Positions 7,967 to 13,649 of a DNA stretch of 13,649 nucleotides are shown here, piece after piece. Origin of the DNA: Bacteroidaceae bacterium (GTDB lineage Bacteria; Bacteroidota; Bacteroidia; Bacteroidales; Bacteroidaceae); NCBI GenBank assembly GCA_016302435.1, contig JAEDNQ010000051.1:1-13649 (forward strand), in the 5' to 3' direction. The first letter of the stretch is position 1. Each line of letters starts with the position of its first letter. A program made the position numbers and the translations under genes. The notes below the pieces were generated by a model. That model was given only the letters and a program-made list of their open reading frames with translations. It ran no database searches and was not told the DNA's origin.

Positions 7967-8437
7967 TTATCCGAACTGTATGGAGATGATCTCAAACTTC
8001 ATCTTGCCTCGTGGCACAGTCACCTCTGCCACTTCACCCACCTTCTTGCCAAGGAGTCCCTGTGCAATAGGAGTCTTGATGGAGATTTTGTTTTCTCTCA
8101 GATTGGCCTCGCCCTCGCTCACGATGGTGTAGGTCAGTTTCATGTCGTTGTCGACATTGCGCAGCTCTACCTTAGACAGAATCTGTACTTCATCCTTCTT
8201 TGTGAGCATGGAAGGGTCAAGTATCTTTGCTTCTGAGAGAGTAGCCTTCAGTTCAGCTATCTTTGTCTCGAGCTTTCCTTGCGCTTCTTTCGCAGCGTCA
8301 TACTCAGCGTTCTCCGAGAGGTCGCCCTTCTCTCGCGCTTCTGCTATCTGGCGGATGACCTCTGGTCGTTCCACCTCCTCCAGATGTTTGATTTGGGCAC
8401 GAAGCTTGTCGTAGCCCTCCTGTGACATGTATGCCAT
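7967..8437 (-). CDS. greA: Transcription elongation factor GreA
   Basis: GreA of 156 residues, matching the usual 155-160. It stimulates the intrinsic RNA cleavage activity of backtracked RNA polymerase through its secondary channel. The N-terminal coiled coil (about 1-75) carries the diagnostic tip GDLSENAEYDAAKEAQ, with the functional acidic pair D39 and E42. The C-terminal FKBP-like domain (about 80-156) includes the conserved ISIKTPIAQGLLGKKVGEVAEVTVP stretch in two parts, TPIAQGLLGKKVGE and VTVPRGKMKFEI. It heads the greA-HIT-metallopeptidase group, with 27 bp to the HIT gene. A good promoter lies about 236 bp upstream at 8673-8703, with a second weaker -7 candidate close to the start codon, so its leader could be about 230 nt or very short. 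Confidence 0.97.
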   Translation of the reverse strand: MAYMSQEGYDKLRAQIKHLEEVERPEVIRQIAEAREKGDLSENAEYDAAKEAQGKLETKIAELKATLSEAKILDPSMLTKKDEVQILSKVELRNVDNDMKLTYTIVSEGEANLRENKISIKTPIAQGLLGKKVGEVAEVTVPRGKMKFEIISIQFG

Positions 8438-8468
8438 AGTTATTTGAATTGTTTAATTGTTTTCGATT

Positions 8469-8476
8469 AAAAGTTA
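8469..8476 (-). promoter_or_regulatory. Weak greA-proximal -7 candidate
   Basis: Read on the minus strand this is TAACTTTT, 7 of 8 matches to TAnnTTTG, about 32 bp before the greA start. The upstream 20 bp are a run of TA-rich sequence and no TTG lies at the -33 distance. It would give a leader of about 25 nt. Chance occurrence in AT-rich DNA is quite possible. Confidence 0.2.
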
Positions 8477-8526
8477 GGTATTATATTATATATATGTGTA
8501 AGGATTGTCTTCTTCATTTTCAGTGA

Positions 8527-8586
8527 CCGCATAACGAAAAAGAATCCCGACTCACAGAAGTGAAGCCGAAACCCTTCATAGTGCGG
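8527..8586 (-). ncRNA. Possible structured RNA element in the greA leader
   Basis: On the minus strand, 60 nt fold into one extended hairpin. The outer stem is CCGCA with TGCGG. After a 2x2 mismatch comes ATGAA with TTCGT, then three consecutive G-U pairs, an internal loop, and an inner stem CGGCTTCAC / GTGAGTCG (8 pairs, one bulged T) closed by a TTCT loop. About five pairs are G-U and would be A-C mismatches on the plus strand, so the fold is specific to minus-strand RNA. It lies between the promoter at 8673-8703 and greA. There is no T run after the outer stem, so it is more likely a leader element than a finished terminator; a TTTTT run lies inside the 3' side of the stem, after the inner hairpin. 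It matches no RNA family I can name. Confidence 0.35.
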
Positions 8587-8672
8587 ATGTTTCTTGACTC
8601 TGACTTACATCTGCAATGGGTAGCACTGTCCTGAAGCCAGCATAGAAACTATCATATCTTTTTATTTCAGTG

Positions 8673-8703
8673 CAAAGGTACGGCTTTTTCCAATACCTTC
8701 CAA
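8673..8703 (-). promoter_or_regulatory. Bacteroidota-type promoter facing greA
   Basis: On the minus strand TTG (8703-8701) is followed by a 20-bp spacer and TACCTTTG (8680-8673), then CA. This fits the Bacteroidota housekeeping sigma pattern, TTTG/TTG - 19 to 21 bp - TAnnTTTG, in full. The expected transcription start is near 8666, giving a leader of about 230 nt to greA. Spacing and -7 element were read directly; activity is inferred. Confidence 0.7.
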
Positions 8704-8778
8704 CTTTTTCAAGAACAATTTTTTGGAATATGGGCAAAATATATCTTTTTGAGTGAAATAATGGATAGGAAGGAAGGA

Positions 8779-9261
8779 TTACCACTCGTCTTGTGAACCG
8801 ATAGCGCGCTCTATCTCGTCCGTGGCATATCCGCGCGAGATGGCGAATCGATAGAGTTTGCAACGAAGTTCGTAGTCGTTGCTGGCTTTGATTGAAGCCT
8901 TTTTCTTTTGCAGCTCGTTGGTGAGGATGGTCATGTATTGGTCCTCGTCTATCTCTTCCATAGCTTCATTGATGACCGTTGCTGGTATATGCTTTAGCTT
9001 GAGCTCTTGGCTCAGGCGGTTGCGTCCCCATTTGTTGTATCTGTACTTGTCGCGCACAAAGGCTCGGGCATAGCGAGTGTCATCTATGAAGTGTTCATTG
9101 TTCAATCGGATGATGATGCGCTCCTGGACCTCGCTGTCTATCCCCCACTCGCCCATCTTTTTTTCCATCTCGGCGGTGCAGTGCTCTGACGATGCACATA
9201 GGGCAGAAAGCCTGTCGTAGGCTTCCTGCTCTGTCAGCTGTCTTTTATTGTATGTTTTCAT
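8779..9261 (-). CDS. recX: Regulatory protein RecX
   Basis: RecX-like protein of 160 residues, typical length for the family. RecX binds RecA filaments and limits recombinase activity. The sequence is all-alpha and made of three-helix repeats. Recognisable stretches are the N-terminal LTEQEAYDRLSALCASSEHC (about 9-28), the central FIDDTRYARAFVRDKY (about 58-73) and WGRNRLSQELKLKHIP (about 78-93), where the conserved DDxRYA and GxxRLxxEL patterns sit. The ATG at 9261 lies inside putA, overlapping it by 17 bp in another frame. No better start exists downstream without losing conserved N-terminal residues. This makes co-transcription with putA likely, although the functions are unrelated. Family assignment is good; action on RecA is from family knowledge. 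Confidence 0.88.
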   Translation of the reverse strand: MKTYNKRQLTEQEAYDRLSALCASSEHCTAEMEKKMGEWGIDSEVQERIIIRLNNEHFIDDTRYARAFVRDKYRYNKWGRNRLSQELKLKHIPATVINEAMEEIDEDQYMTILTNELQKKKASIKASNDYELRCKLYRFAISRGYATDEIERAIGSQDEW

Positions 9262-12200
9262 TCTTCTCAGTTATTCGCGGCACTTCTATTATACTGCCGT
9301 ACCGGTGGTATTCGTACGAAATTGTTTGTTCTCTCAGATAGCGCACAAGCTCGATGCGTCCATTGCGCACGGGCTTTTCCATGGCGATGTGCACATGGGC
9401 TTGCTCGGCCGCACGTACCAGTTCGTCAGGCACGTCAGTGGTGAGAGTGCGTATGCGCTCATAGCGGTGGAGACGGAGGCACAGGTCGGCAAGGCTCTCC
9501 TTGACTATGTTGACCGGACAGCTAACCGAACAGTGGCCTTGGAGATCCACAGAGATGGTTAGTTTGGTGCCTACTGCTGCTGCAGCGCAAACGACCATAT
9601 TTATATCTTCCTTGTCCTCATTGCCGAAGAGGCGCAATACCATGCCACCTTCAGTGAGAGGCAGGTAGCGCAACAGGTTTTGCTCGCCACGAATGGACGG
9701 GCACAGCATGCGAGGATACTTGAACTCCCGCTGATACCACAGAGAGAAGGACTTGCAGTAGTCAGAAAGAGAGCCAGCCTTGTCGCTAATGGTCATGAAC
9801 TGCATGCAATAGTTCGGACCTCCCGCTTTCAGCTCTGGGCCGAAAGCACTCTGTTTGGTGCCTCCAAACGGCTGTCGTCCCACGATGTCTCCAGTTATGT
9901 CGCGATTGATGTAGATATTTCCTGCCTTGACGCCATCCTTCCAGATGGCATGTTCCTTCTCATCGAGCGACTGCAAGCCAGAGGTAAGTCCGCAGTCAAG
10001 GCTGTTGACCATGTCGATGGCTTCCTGAAGAGAGTCAAAGGGCACAACAGCGAGGAGAGGGGCTAAGAGCACTGTCTTGAAGGTGTAGGAGTCGGGGGAC
10101 ACACCAATCTTTATGCAGGGGCGAAGCATGTAGTGCTCCTCGTCCACATATTCCGGTTCGATGAGCCATTGCTCACCTTGCTCAAGTTGCAGAGCCTTAT
10201 CAAGTCTCTCGTTGGTGTTGGTAATCATAGGCCCTACCATGTTGCCAGTCTGCCATACGCCACCAGTCTTTATTGACATGGCACAGTCACGCAGTTTGGC
10301 CAAGAACCCTGGCTCATTGTAGGCAGATCTCTGCACGAGGAAGAGGGAGCAGGCTGAGGACTTCTGTCCAGCATTGCCAAAGGCACTCCTGCACACATTG
10401 AGTATGGCGTGGTCCCGGTCGCCTGAGTCCGTAAGGATGATAGCGTTCTTTCCACCCGTCTCTGCTGTGAGGGGAGTATGGGGCGCAGCCGCAGCTATGG
10501 ACTTGGCCTGTTCTGCACTCCCTGAGAGTATGATATGGCTGATGAGCGGAGAAGTAATGAGCGTGTCGGCAGCTTCATCATTTGGCAGCACCACTTGCAG
10601 CGCTTCGCGAGGCACTCCTGCCCGCCAGAGAGCTTTGGCAGTGAGCCATGCCACGGGCGCAGCCTCAGTCGCAGGCTTGAGTATGCAGGTGTTTCCCGAT
10701 GCCAAGGCAGCCACCGCACCACCACATGGCATGGCGCACGGTGCGTTCCGTGGTGAGATGACCAACACGGTTCCTTTACCTCTCATCTCCACCCCCTCAA
10801 GCTCATTGAGGGCAGACATAGCAGATGGGTAGTAGCGGCAATAGTCCATAGCCCCAGATACTTCCTTGTCAGCATCCTCTATGGTTTTGCCTGTGACAGA
10901 GCACATCGCTCCTATGAGGTCAGCCCTCATCAGACCGAGGTTGTTGGCAGCCTCAAGAAGTATCTTGTTGCGTTCCTCCACGCCTTTCTGCCTCCAGCAT
11001 GAAGGGTCATCTTGAGCTATCTTCAGCATGGCCTCTGCCTGTTCGGTTGTAGCCCTCGACATCCTGCATGCCTCTGTGCTGTTGGACTGACTGCGGTCGT
11101 AGTACGTTACGGGGTCTTCATTGTACTTGAGTTCCCTACCGATCTGTGTGGGCACTAAACTGCCAGGTTGCAGAGAGTCCCAGTTTGCTTCCCTTTCTGT
11201 GGCATTGCCGCTTGGTTTCCATTGTTTGATGATTCGTTCCACCCATTCACGGTTGCAGCAGCGGCTGAAGTCCGTGTCAGGCTCGTTGGAGAAGGGAGCC
11301 GAGAGCACTCTGGCCATGTATATGTCGTTGCGGTTCTGGATGCGCTGTGGCTTGTGTGTCAGATTGTCTTTGAGACGATAAGCCTCCTTGAAGAGATCCA
11401 GCAGTTTATCCCAAGCGACAGTGTCGGGTTTCAGCGTGAAGGAGTTTGCGAGGAAATTGTCTGGAGCAGTGTTTTCATCCATTCTCCTCATCAGGTAAGA
11501 TGCGGCATCGCAAAATTGTTCTTGCCCGATGACTGGCACATATTGGAGGACATTGTTTCCCAATGCGACTTGCGCTCGGCACACATGGTTTGCCATGCCT
11601 TCAAACATCTCGTAGTGGAAGTGCCGCACAGGTGTCCTGTACTTTTTAGCCAGAATATTTGCATAAGCTATAGTGAAGAGATTGTGCGACGCTATACCTA
11701 CGCGGAGCACTCGGGCATTGTCTGGTTCCAATGCTCGCTCAAGCAGATGGAGATAGTTGGCATCAACCTCTATCTTATTGCGTCTGACAGGATTTTCCCA
11801 GCCTCTCAGGTCACTGTTGACGATTTCCCAGTCAAGGTAACTGCCCTTGACGAGCCTCATATACACAGGTGCACCGCCTGCATCGACGCGCTTATGGGCG
11901 AAGTCGAGAAGCTCTGTCTGAAAGTCCCAAGCATCGGGCAGGTATGCTTGCACTACGATTCCTGCCTTGTAGTTTGCAAACTCAGGCTGTGACAATGTCT
12001 CAAGGAAGACACGCATGGTGAGGTGAGCGTCTTTATATTCTTCCATGTCGAGGTAGACGAACTTATCGTGCTCCTTTCCTTCGTTGTCAGTGCATTTGTT
12101 GTCTATGGCTGCTCTGTACAGCAGCGTCATGCGTCGGACGAGCTCTGGAAGCGACTCATTGTAGTTCAGCGGATGATTCTGCGCATATATTGACGACAGC

Positions 12201-12751
12201 TTGACAGATATGCAGTTGATGTCAGTCTGCTGGAGAGCCTTGATGTATGATGCCAATCGTCTTTCAGCCTCTTCATTGCCAAGAGTCGTCTCACCTGGTA
12301 TGTTGACGTTTTGAATCGCCCACTGATGCTTTGCCGTGCTTAGGCGCGCGCCGGTTGCTTTGGCTACGTCATTGAATACGATGCGCCTCGTGTAGCGTCT
12401 GATTCGCCATTTGATGATGGGCACAGTGGCAAGATTGAATGGCGGCAGAAACGCAAACTTCTGATAGAGCCAGAAGAAGACGAGGTCAATGGGACTAAGG
12501 AATGTTGGTATGCCGTAGCGGTCGATGAGTCGCTTTATCCTGCGCGCAAGCGTCTGAGTGCTGCGTATCTGACTGCTCTCATCAATTATACGCGCTACGA
12601 AGCATTTGTCGCTTGGGTTATCCACCATGATGCCAAACGCCCTCTGCTCTTTCTTCTCATAGTCAGTCATCCGTGAGCTGCTGGTTGAAAAGAGTTCCCT
12701 TGCTCTCGTGTCAATTTCTTGTATTGATGGTATGTTCTGAAATTTTGTCAT
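9245..12751 (-). CDS. putA: Bifunctional proline dehydrogenase / P5C dehydrogenase (PutA-like), with Ser at the ALDH catalytic Cys position
   Basis: Large PutA-type protein of 1168 residues, oxidising proline to glutamate in two steps. After an N-terminal helical arm, the FAD-dependent PRODH barrel (about 130-460) shows ISVKLSSIY, YMRLVKGSYLDWE, RVGIASHN and MRRMDENT, with proline-binding R422-R423. The NAD-dependent P5C dehydrogenase (about 555-1000) keeps the oxyanion Asn N669 (in SPRNAP), K692 (ILKPA), E764 (ETGGKN) and the loop QPFGG plus KAGGPNY. The C-terminal ~165 residues, with GEQNLLRY and GRIELVRYLREQTISYEYHR, resemble the C-terminal domain of long actinobacterial-type PutA proteins. 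Odd: the nucleophile position reads GQKSSACS instead of GQKCSAxS. S798 lies exactly 34 residues after E764, the normal Glu-Cys spacing in aldehyde dehydrogenases, so the catalytic Cys is replaced; a Cys at 801 is three residues away. The usual aromatic residues beside N669 are also Arg and Ala. P5C dehydrogenase activity is therefore doubtful; PRODH looks intact. recX follows with overlap. Confidence 0.93.
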   Translation of the reverse strand: MTKFQNIPSIQEIDTRARELFSTSSSRMTDYEKKEQRAFGIMVDNPSDKCFVARIIDESSQIRSTQTLARRIKRLIDRYGIPTFLSPIDLVFFWLYQKFAFLPPFNLATVPIIKWRIRRYTRRIVFNDVAKATGARLSTAKHQWAIQNVNIPGETTLGNEEAERRLASYIKALQQTDINCISVKLSSIYAQNHPLNYNESLPELVRRMTLLYRAAIDNKCTDNEGKEHDKFVYLDMEEYKDAHLTMRVFLETLSQPEFANYKAGIVVQAYLPDAWDFQTELLDFAHKRVDAGGAPVYMRLVKGSYLDWEIVNSDLRGWENPVRRNKIEVDANYLHLLERALEPDNARVLRVGIASHNLFTIAYANILAKKYRTPVRHFHYEMFEGMANHVCRAQVALGNNVLQYVPVIGQEQFCDAASYLMRRMDENTAPDNFLANSFTLKPDTVAWDKLLDLFKEAYRLKDNLTHKPQRIQNRNDIYMARVLSAPFSNEPDTDFSRCCNREWVERIIKQWKPSGNATEREANWDSLQPGSLVPTQIGRELKYNEDPVTYYDRSQSNSTEACRMSRATTEQAEAMLKIAQDDPSCWRQKGVEERNKILLEAANNLGLMRADLIGAMCSVTGKTIEDADKEVSGAMDYCRYYPSAMSALNELEGVEMRGKGTVLVISPRNAPCAMPCGGAVAALASGNTCILKPATEAAPVAWLTAKALWRAGVPREALQVVLPNDEAADTLITSPLISHIILSGSAEQAKSIAAAAPHTPLTAETGGKNAIILTDSGDRDHAILNVCRSAFGNAGQKSSACSLFLVQRSAYNEPGFLAKLRDCAMSIKTGGVWQTGNMVGPMITNTNERLDKALQLEQGEQWLIEPEYVDEEHYMLRPCIKIGVSPDSYTFKTVLLAPLLAVVPFDSLQEAIDMVNSLDCGLTSGLQSLDEKEHAIWKDGVKAGNIYINRDITGDIVGRQPFGGTKQSAFGPELKAGGPNYCMQFMTISDKAGSLSDYCKSFSLWYQREFKYPRMLCPSIRGEQNLLRYLPLTEGGMVLRLFGNEDKEDINMVVCAAAAVGTKLTISVDLQGHCSVSCPVNIVKESLADLCLRLHRYERIRTLTTDVPDELVRAAEQAHVHIAMEKPVRNGRIELVRYLREQTISYEYHRYGSIIEVPRITEKNENIQ

Positions 12752-12854
12752 CTGAGTATTCTGGGGGAATGGTTGGTAATTGCAAATGGTTAAAAATCTG
12801 TCTTTAGTTGGTTAATTACTTGCTGTATGCAGTTACTGTACGATAAGTTGATGA

Positions 12855-12862
12855 CAAAGTTA
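12855..12862 (-). promoter_or_regulatory. Candidate -7 element for putA
   Basis: On the minus strand this reads TAACTTTG, a full match to TAnnTTTG, about 104 bp before the putA ATG. No TTG lies at the -33 distance, so the match is partial. GTTACT (12832-12837) and AGTAAC (12862-12867) form an inverted pair flanking the element and could be an operator, or chance. Confidence 0.4.
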
Positions 12863-13111
12863 GTAACAAATAATGGTATTTATTGTGTTTATAGTAAAAA
12901 TTCTCGATATGTTGCGTTTTTTGTATTCTAATCGGGTAATTAAGCATCATAATGGAATGTCAAGATTGCATTTCGTCATATAAGGAAACATTTCAGTACA
13001 CTACCAGAGGAGGGTGTATGCAACATAATAGTACATATATCCTTTCTACAATTGAGTATATTTGACGAATAGGCAAGAGCGCAAGGGGCAATATTGAGTT
13101 TGGGACCATGA

Positions 13112-13156
13112 GGGCAGGTACATTGGTTCACTCTTTCGGGTCGATGTACCTGTCCC
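13112..13156. repeat. REP-like bulged hairpin
   Basis: GGGCAGGTACAT (13112-13123) pairs with ATGTACCTGTCCC (13144-13156) over 12 base pairs with one bulged T (13153) and a 20-nt loop. It is GC-rich within an AT-rich region. No T run follows on either strand, so it is not an intrinsic terminator. A short GC-rich palindrome in a spacer resembles REP elements moved by RAYT transposases, but only one copy is in the window and no such transposase is present, so this label is inference. Confidence 0.6.
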
Positions 13157-13257
13157 CGATGATTCCGATATATTTGCGAAATGACAAAGGGAATGGGGAA
13201 AATTTATTTGAGGGAGGTAGGGAAGGATGAAATGTTAAATGGATGGTATATGAAGTA

Positions 13258-13430
13258 ATCGCAATATCGCAATATCGCAATATCGCAATAAGGTTGTTCA
13301 TTACGATTAATAAATAAAATAAACATTTATTCTATTATAATATATATATATATTATAATAGAATACCTAAGAAATACCATAAATTCTCTTATTGCGATAT
13401 TGCGATATTGCGATATTGCGATATTGCGAC
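13258..13430. repeat. Composite inverted repeat built from tandem octamers
   Basis: The left arm is four copies of ATCGCAAT (13258-13289) plus AAG. The right arm is CTT plus four copies of ATTGCGAT (13391-13422) and a fifth copy with one change (13423-13430). The arms are exact reverse complements over 35 bp (13258-13292 with 13388-13422), separated by 95 bp. Inside lies a second, perfect 38-bp palindrome (13328-13365), slightly off-centre by 6-7 bp. The element could extrude a cruciform or make a long hairpin RNA on either strand. ATTACGATT occurs once inside (13300-13308) and once just outside (13477-13485). No gene is associated within the window. Confidence 0.95.
13328..13365. repeat. Perfect 38-bp AT palindrome inside the octamer repeat
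   Basis: The sequence equals its own reverse complement over 38 bp, centred between 13346 and 13347. It runs from TATTCTATTATAAT through a TA run to ATTATAATAGAATA. Only two G/C pairs occur, so melting or cruciform formation would be easy under negative supercoiling. The next flanking bases (T and C) do not pair. It sits between the two octamer arms, 35 bp from the left one and 22 bp from the right one. Confidence 0.95.
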
Positions 13431-13649
13431 GATATAAATCAACTATTTGTTACTCAGCACTTTAATTACGTTTTCTATTACGATTGCCATATTCTCTCAA
13501 TGCAGCACATAAATATTGTCCTATATTGCATGCCGAATTTTGCTTTTATATTGATATTCAACATATTGGATATAGAGATGCATTATGATTGCCTTGTTTT
13601 CACGGTGCATAGAGTATATAGTGGTCAAAATTTCTATACATTTCACACC

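Larger units (their letters stand above)
8438..8778. other. 341-bp gap between recX and greA: promoter and leader region
   Basis: No open frame here resembles a protein; a 95-codon minus-strand frame covering part of it also runs into recX out of frame and is treated as a shadow. The gap contains a strong promoter candidate facing greA (8673-8703), a 60-nt segment that folds better on the minus strand (8527-8586), and an AT-rich stretch just before greA with a weak -7 match (8469-8476). No terminator was found after recX, apart from a short CAAAA/TTTTG pairing. Confidence 0.7.
12752..13649. other. ~900-bp AT-rich region without a recognisable gene
   Basis: No convincing coding region is visible, and base composition is clearly more AT-rich than in the genes. 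It holds the putA -7 candidate, a bulged hairpin (13112-13156) and the octamer inverted repeat (13258-13430). TATATTTG occurs twice on the plus strand (13057-13064, 13169-13176) without a -33 partner. At the right edge a plus-strand frame with ATG at 13500 stays open for 50 codons to the window end, and a minus-strand frame is open from the edge to a stop at 13521. Both are AT-rich, unlike the neighbours and unrecognised, so neither is called. Confidence 0.7.

Noticed and set aside
8576..8863. 95-codon minus-strand frame between greA and recX
   Set aside because: It overlaps the 3' end of recX out of frame and spans the best promoter in the gap; its translation is basic and unlike any known family.
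10374..10832. 152-codon plus-strand frame inside putA
   Set aside because: It is antisense to the conserved P5C dehydrogenase domain; composition is that of a mirrored frame.
11168..11992. 274-codon plus-strand open frame opposite putA
   Set aside because: It lies wholly antisense to the well-supported putA reading frame and its translation shows no recognisable domain; it is a shadow frame.
13057..13176. Two plus-strand TATATTTG matches as promoters
   Set aside because: Neither has a TTG at the -33 distance and the region is AT-rich, so chance matches are expected; no gene follows within the window.
13258..13430. CRISPR array
   Set aside because: The octamers are directly adjacent without spacers and the two arms are inverted, which does not fit a CRISPR repeat-spacer pattern.
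13258..13485. Chromosomal replication origin (oriC)
   Set aside because: No DnaA-box-like sequence (TTATNCACA) was seen near the AT-rich palindrome, and no dnaA or other replication gene is close by.
13500..13649. Plus-strand frame with ATG at 13500, open to the window edge
   Set aside because: Fifty AT-rich codons with no recognisable motif, and the opposite strand is open over the same stretch; sequence beyond the window is needed to decide.

Overview
The window looks like a chromosomal segment of a Bacteroidota species, most likely order Bacteroidales and possibly Prevotellaceae. The main evidence is a one-polypeptide hybrid two-component sensor/AraC regulator, a form typical of this phylum. 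Promoter candidates also match the Bacteroidota -7 element TAnnTTTG, one of them with a -33 TTG at the right distance. Gene order such as greA-HIT supports this weakly. Genus is inference.

Layout. Positions 1-6521 read on the plus strand: recN (DNA repair), a 9-bp tandem-repeat array, a 1327-residue hybrid sensor/regulator, a weak terminator-like hairpin, and a LuxR-type regulator with a degenerate receiver and a His-rich linker. Positions 6487-12751 read on the minus strand. In transcription order they are putA (proline catabolism), recX (RecA modulator, overlapping putA by 17 bp), a 341-bp gap with a good promoter and a possible structured RNA, greA, a HIT-family protein, a YgjP-type metallopeptidase (GTGA overlap) and a PaaI-type thioesterase. 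The thioesterase tail overlaps the LuxR gene tail by 35 bp. The last ~900 bp (12752-13649) have no convincing gene. They hold the probable putA promoter, a bulged hairpin, and a composite inverted repeat built from octamers around a perfect 38-bp palindrome.

How the genes work together. greA, HIT and the metallopeptidase look like one housekeeping operon, perhaps reading into the thioesterase. putA and recX are probably co-transcribed although their functions are unrelated. The hybrid sensor and the LuxR protein are adjacent on one strand and may form a regulatory pair. No SusC/SusD or glycoside hydrolase gene is present, so the sensor's target is not visible.

Most worth a second look: (1) the octamer inverted repeat at 13258-13430; (2) PutA has serine (S798) where aldehyde dehydrogenases have the catalytic cysteine; (3) the His-rich pseudo-receiver LuxR protein; (4) a minus-strand-specific foldable segment in the greA leader; (5) the 9-bp array between recN and the sensor gene. 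No complete new defence or mobile system was recognised.
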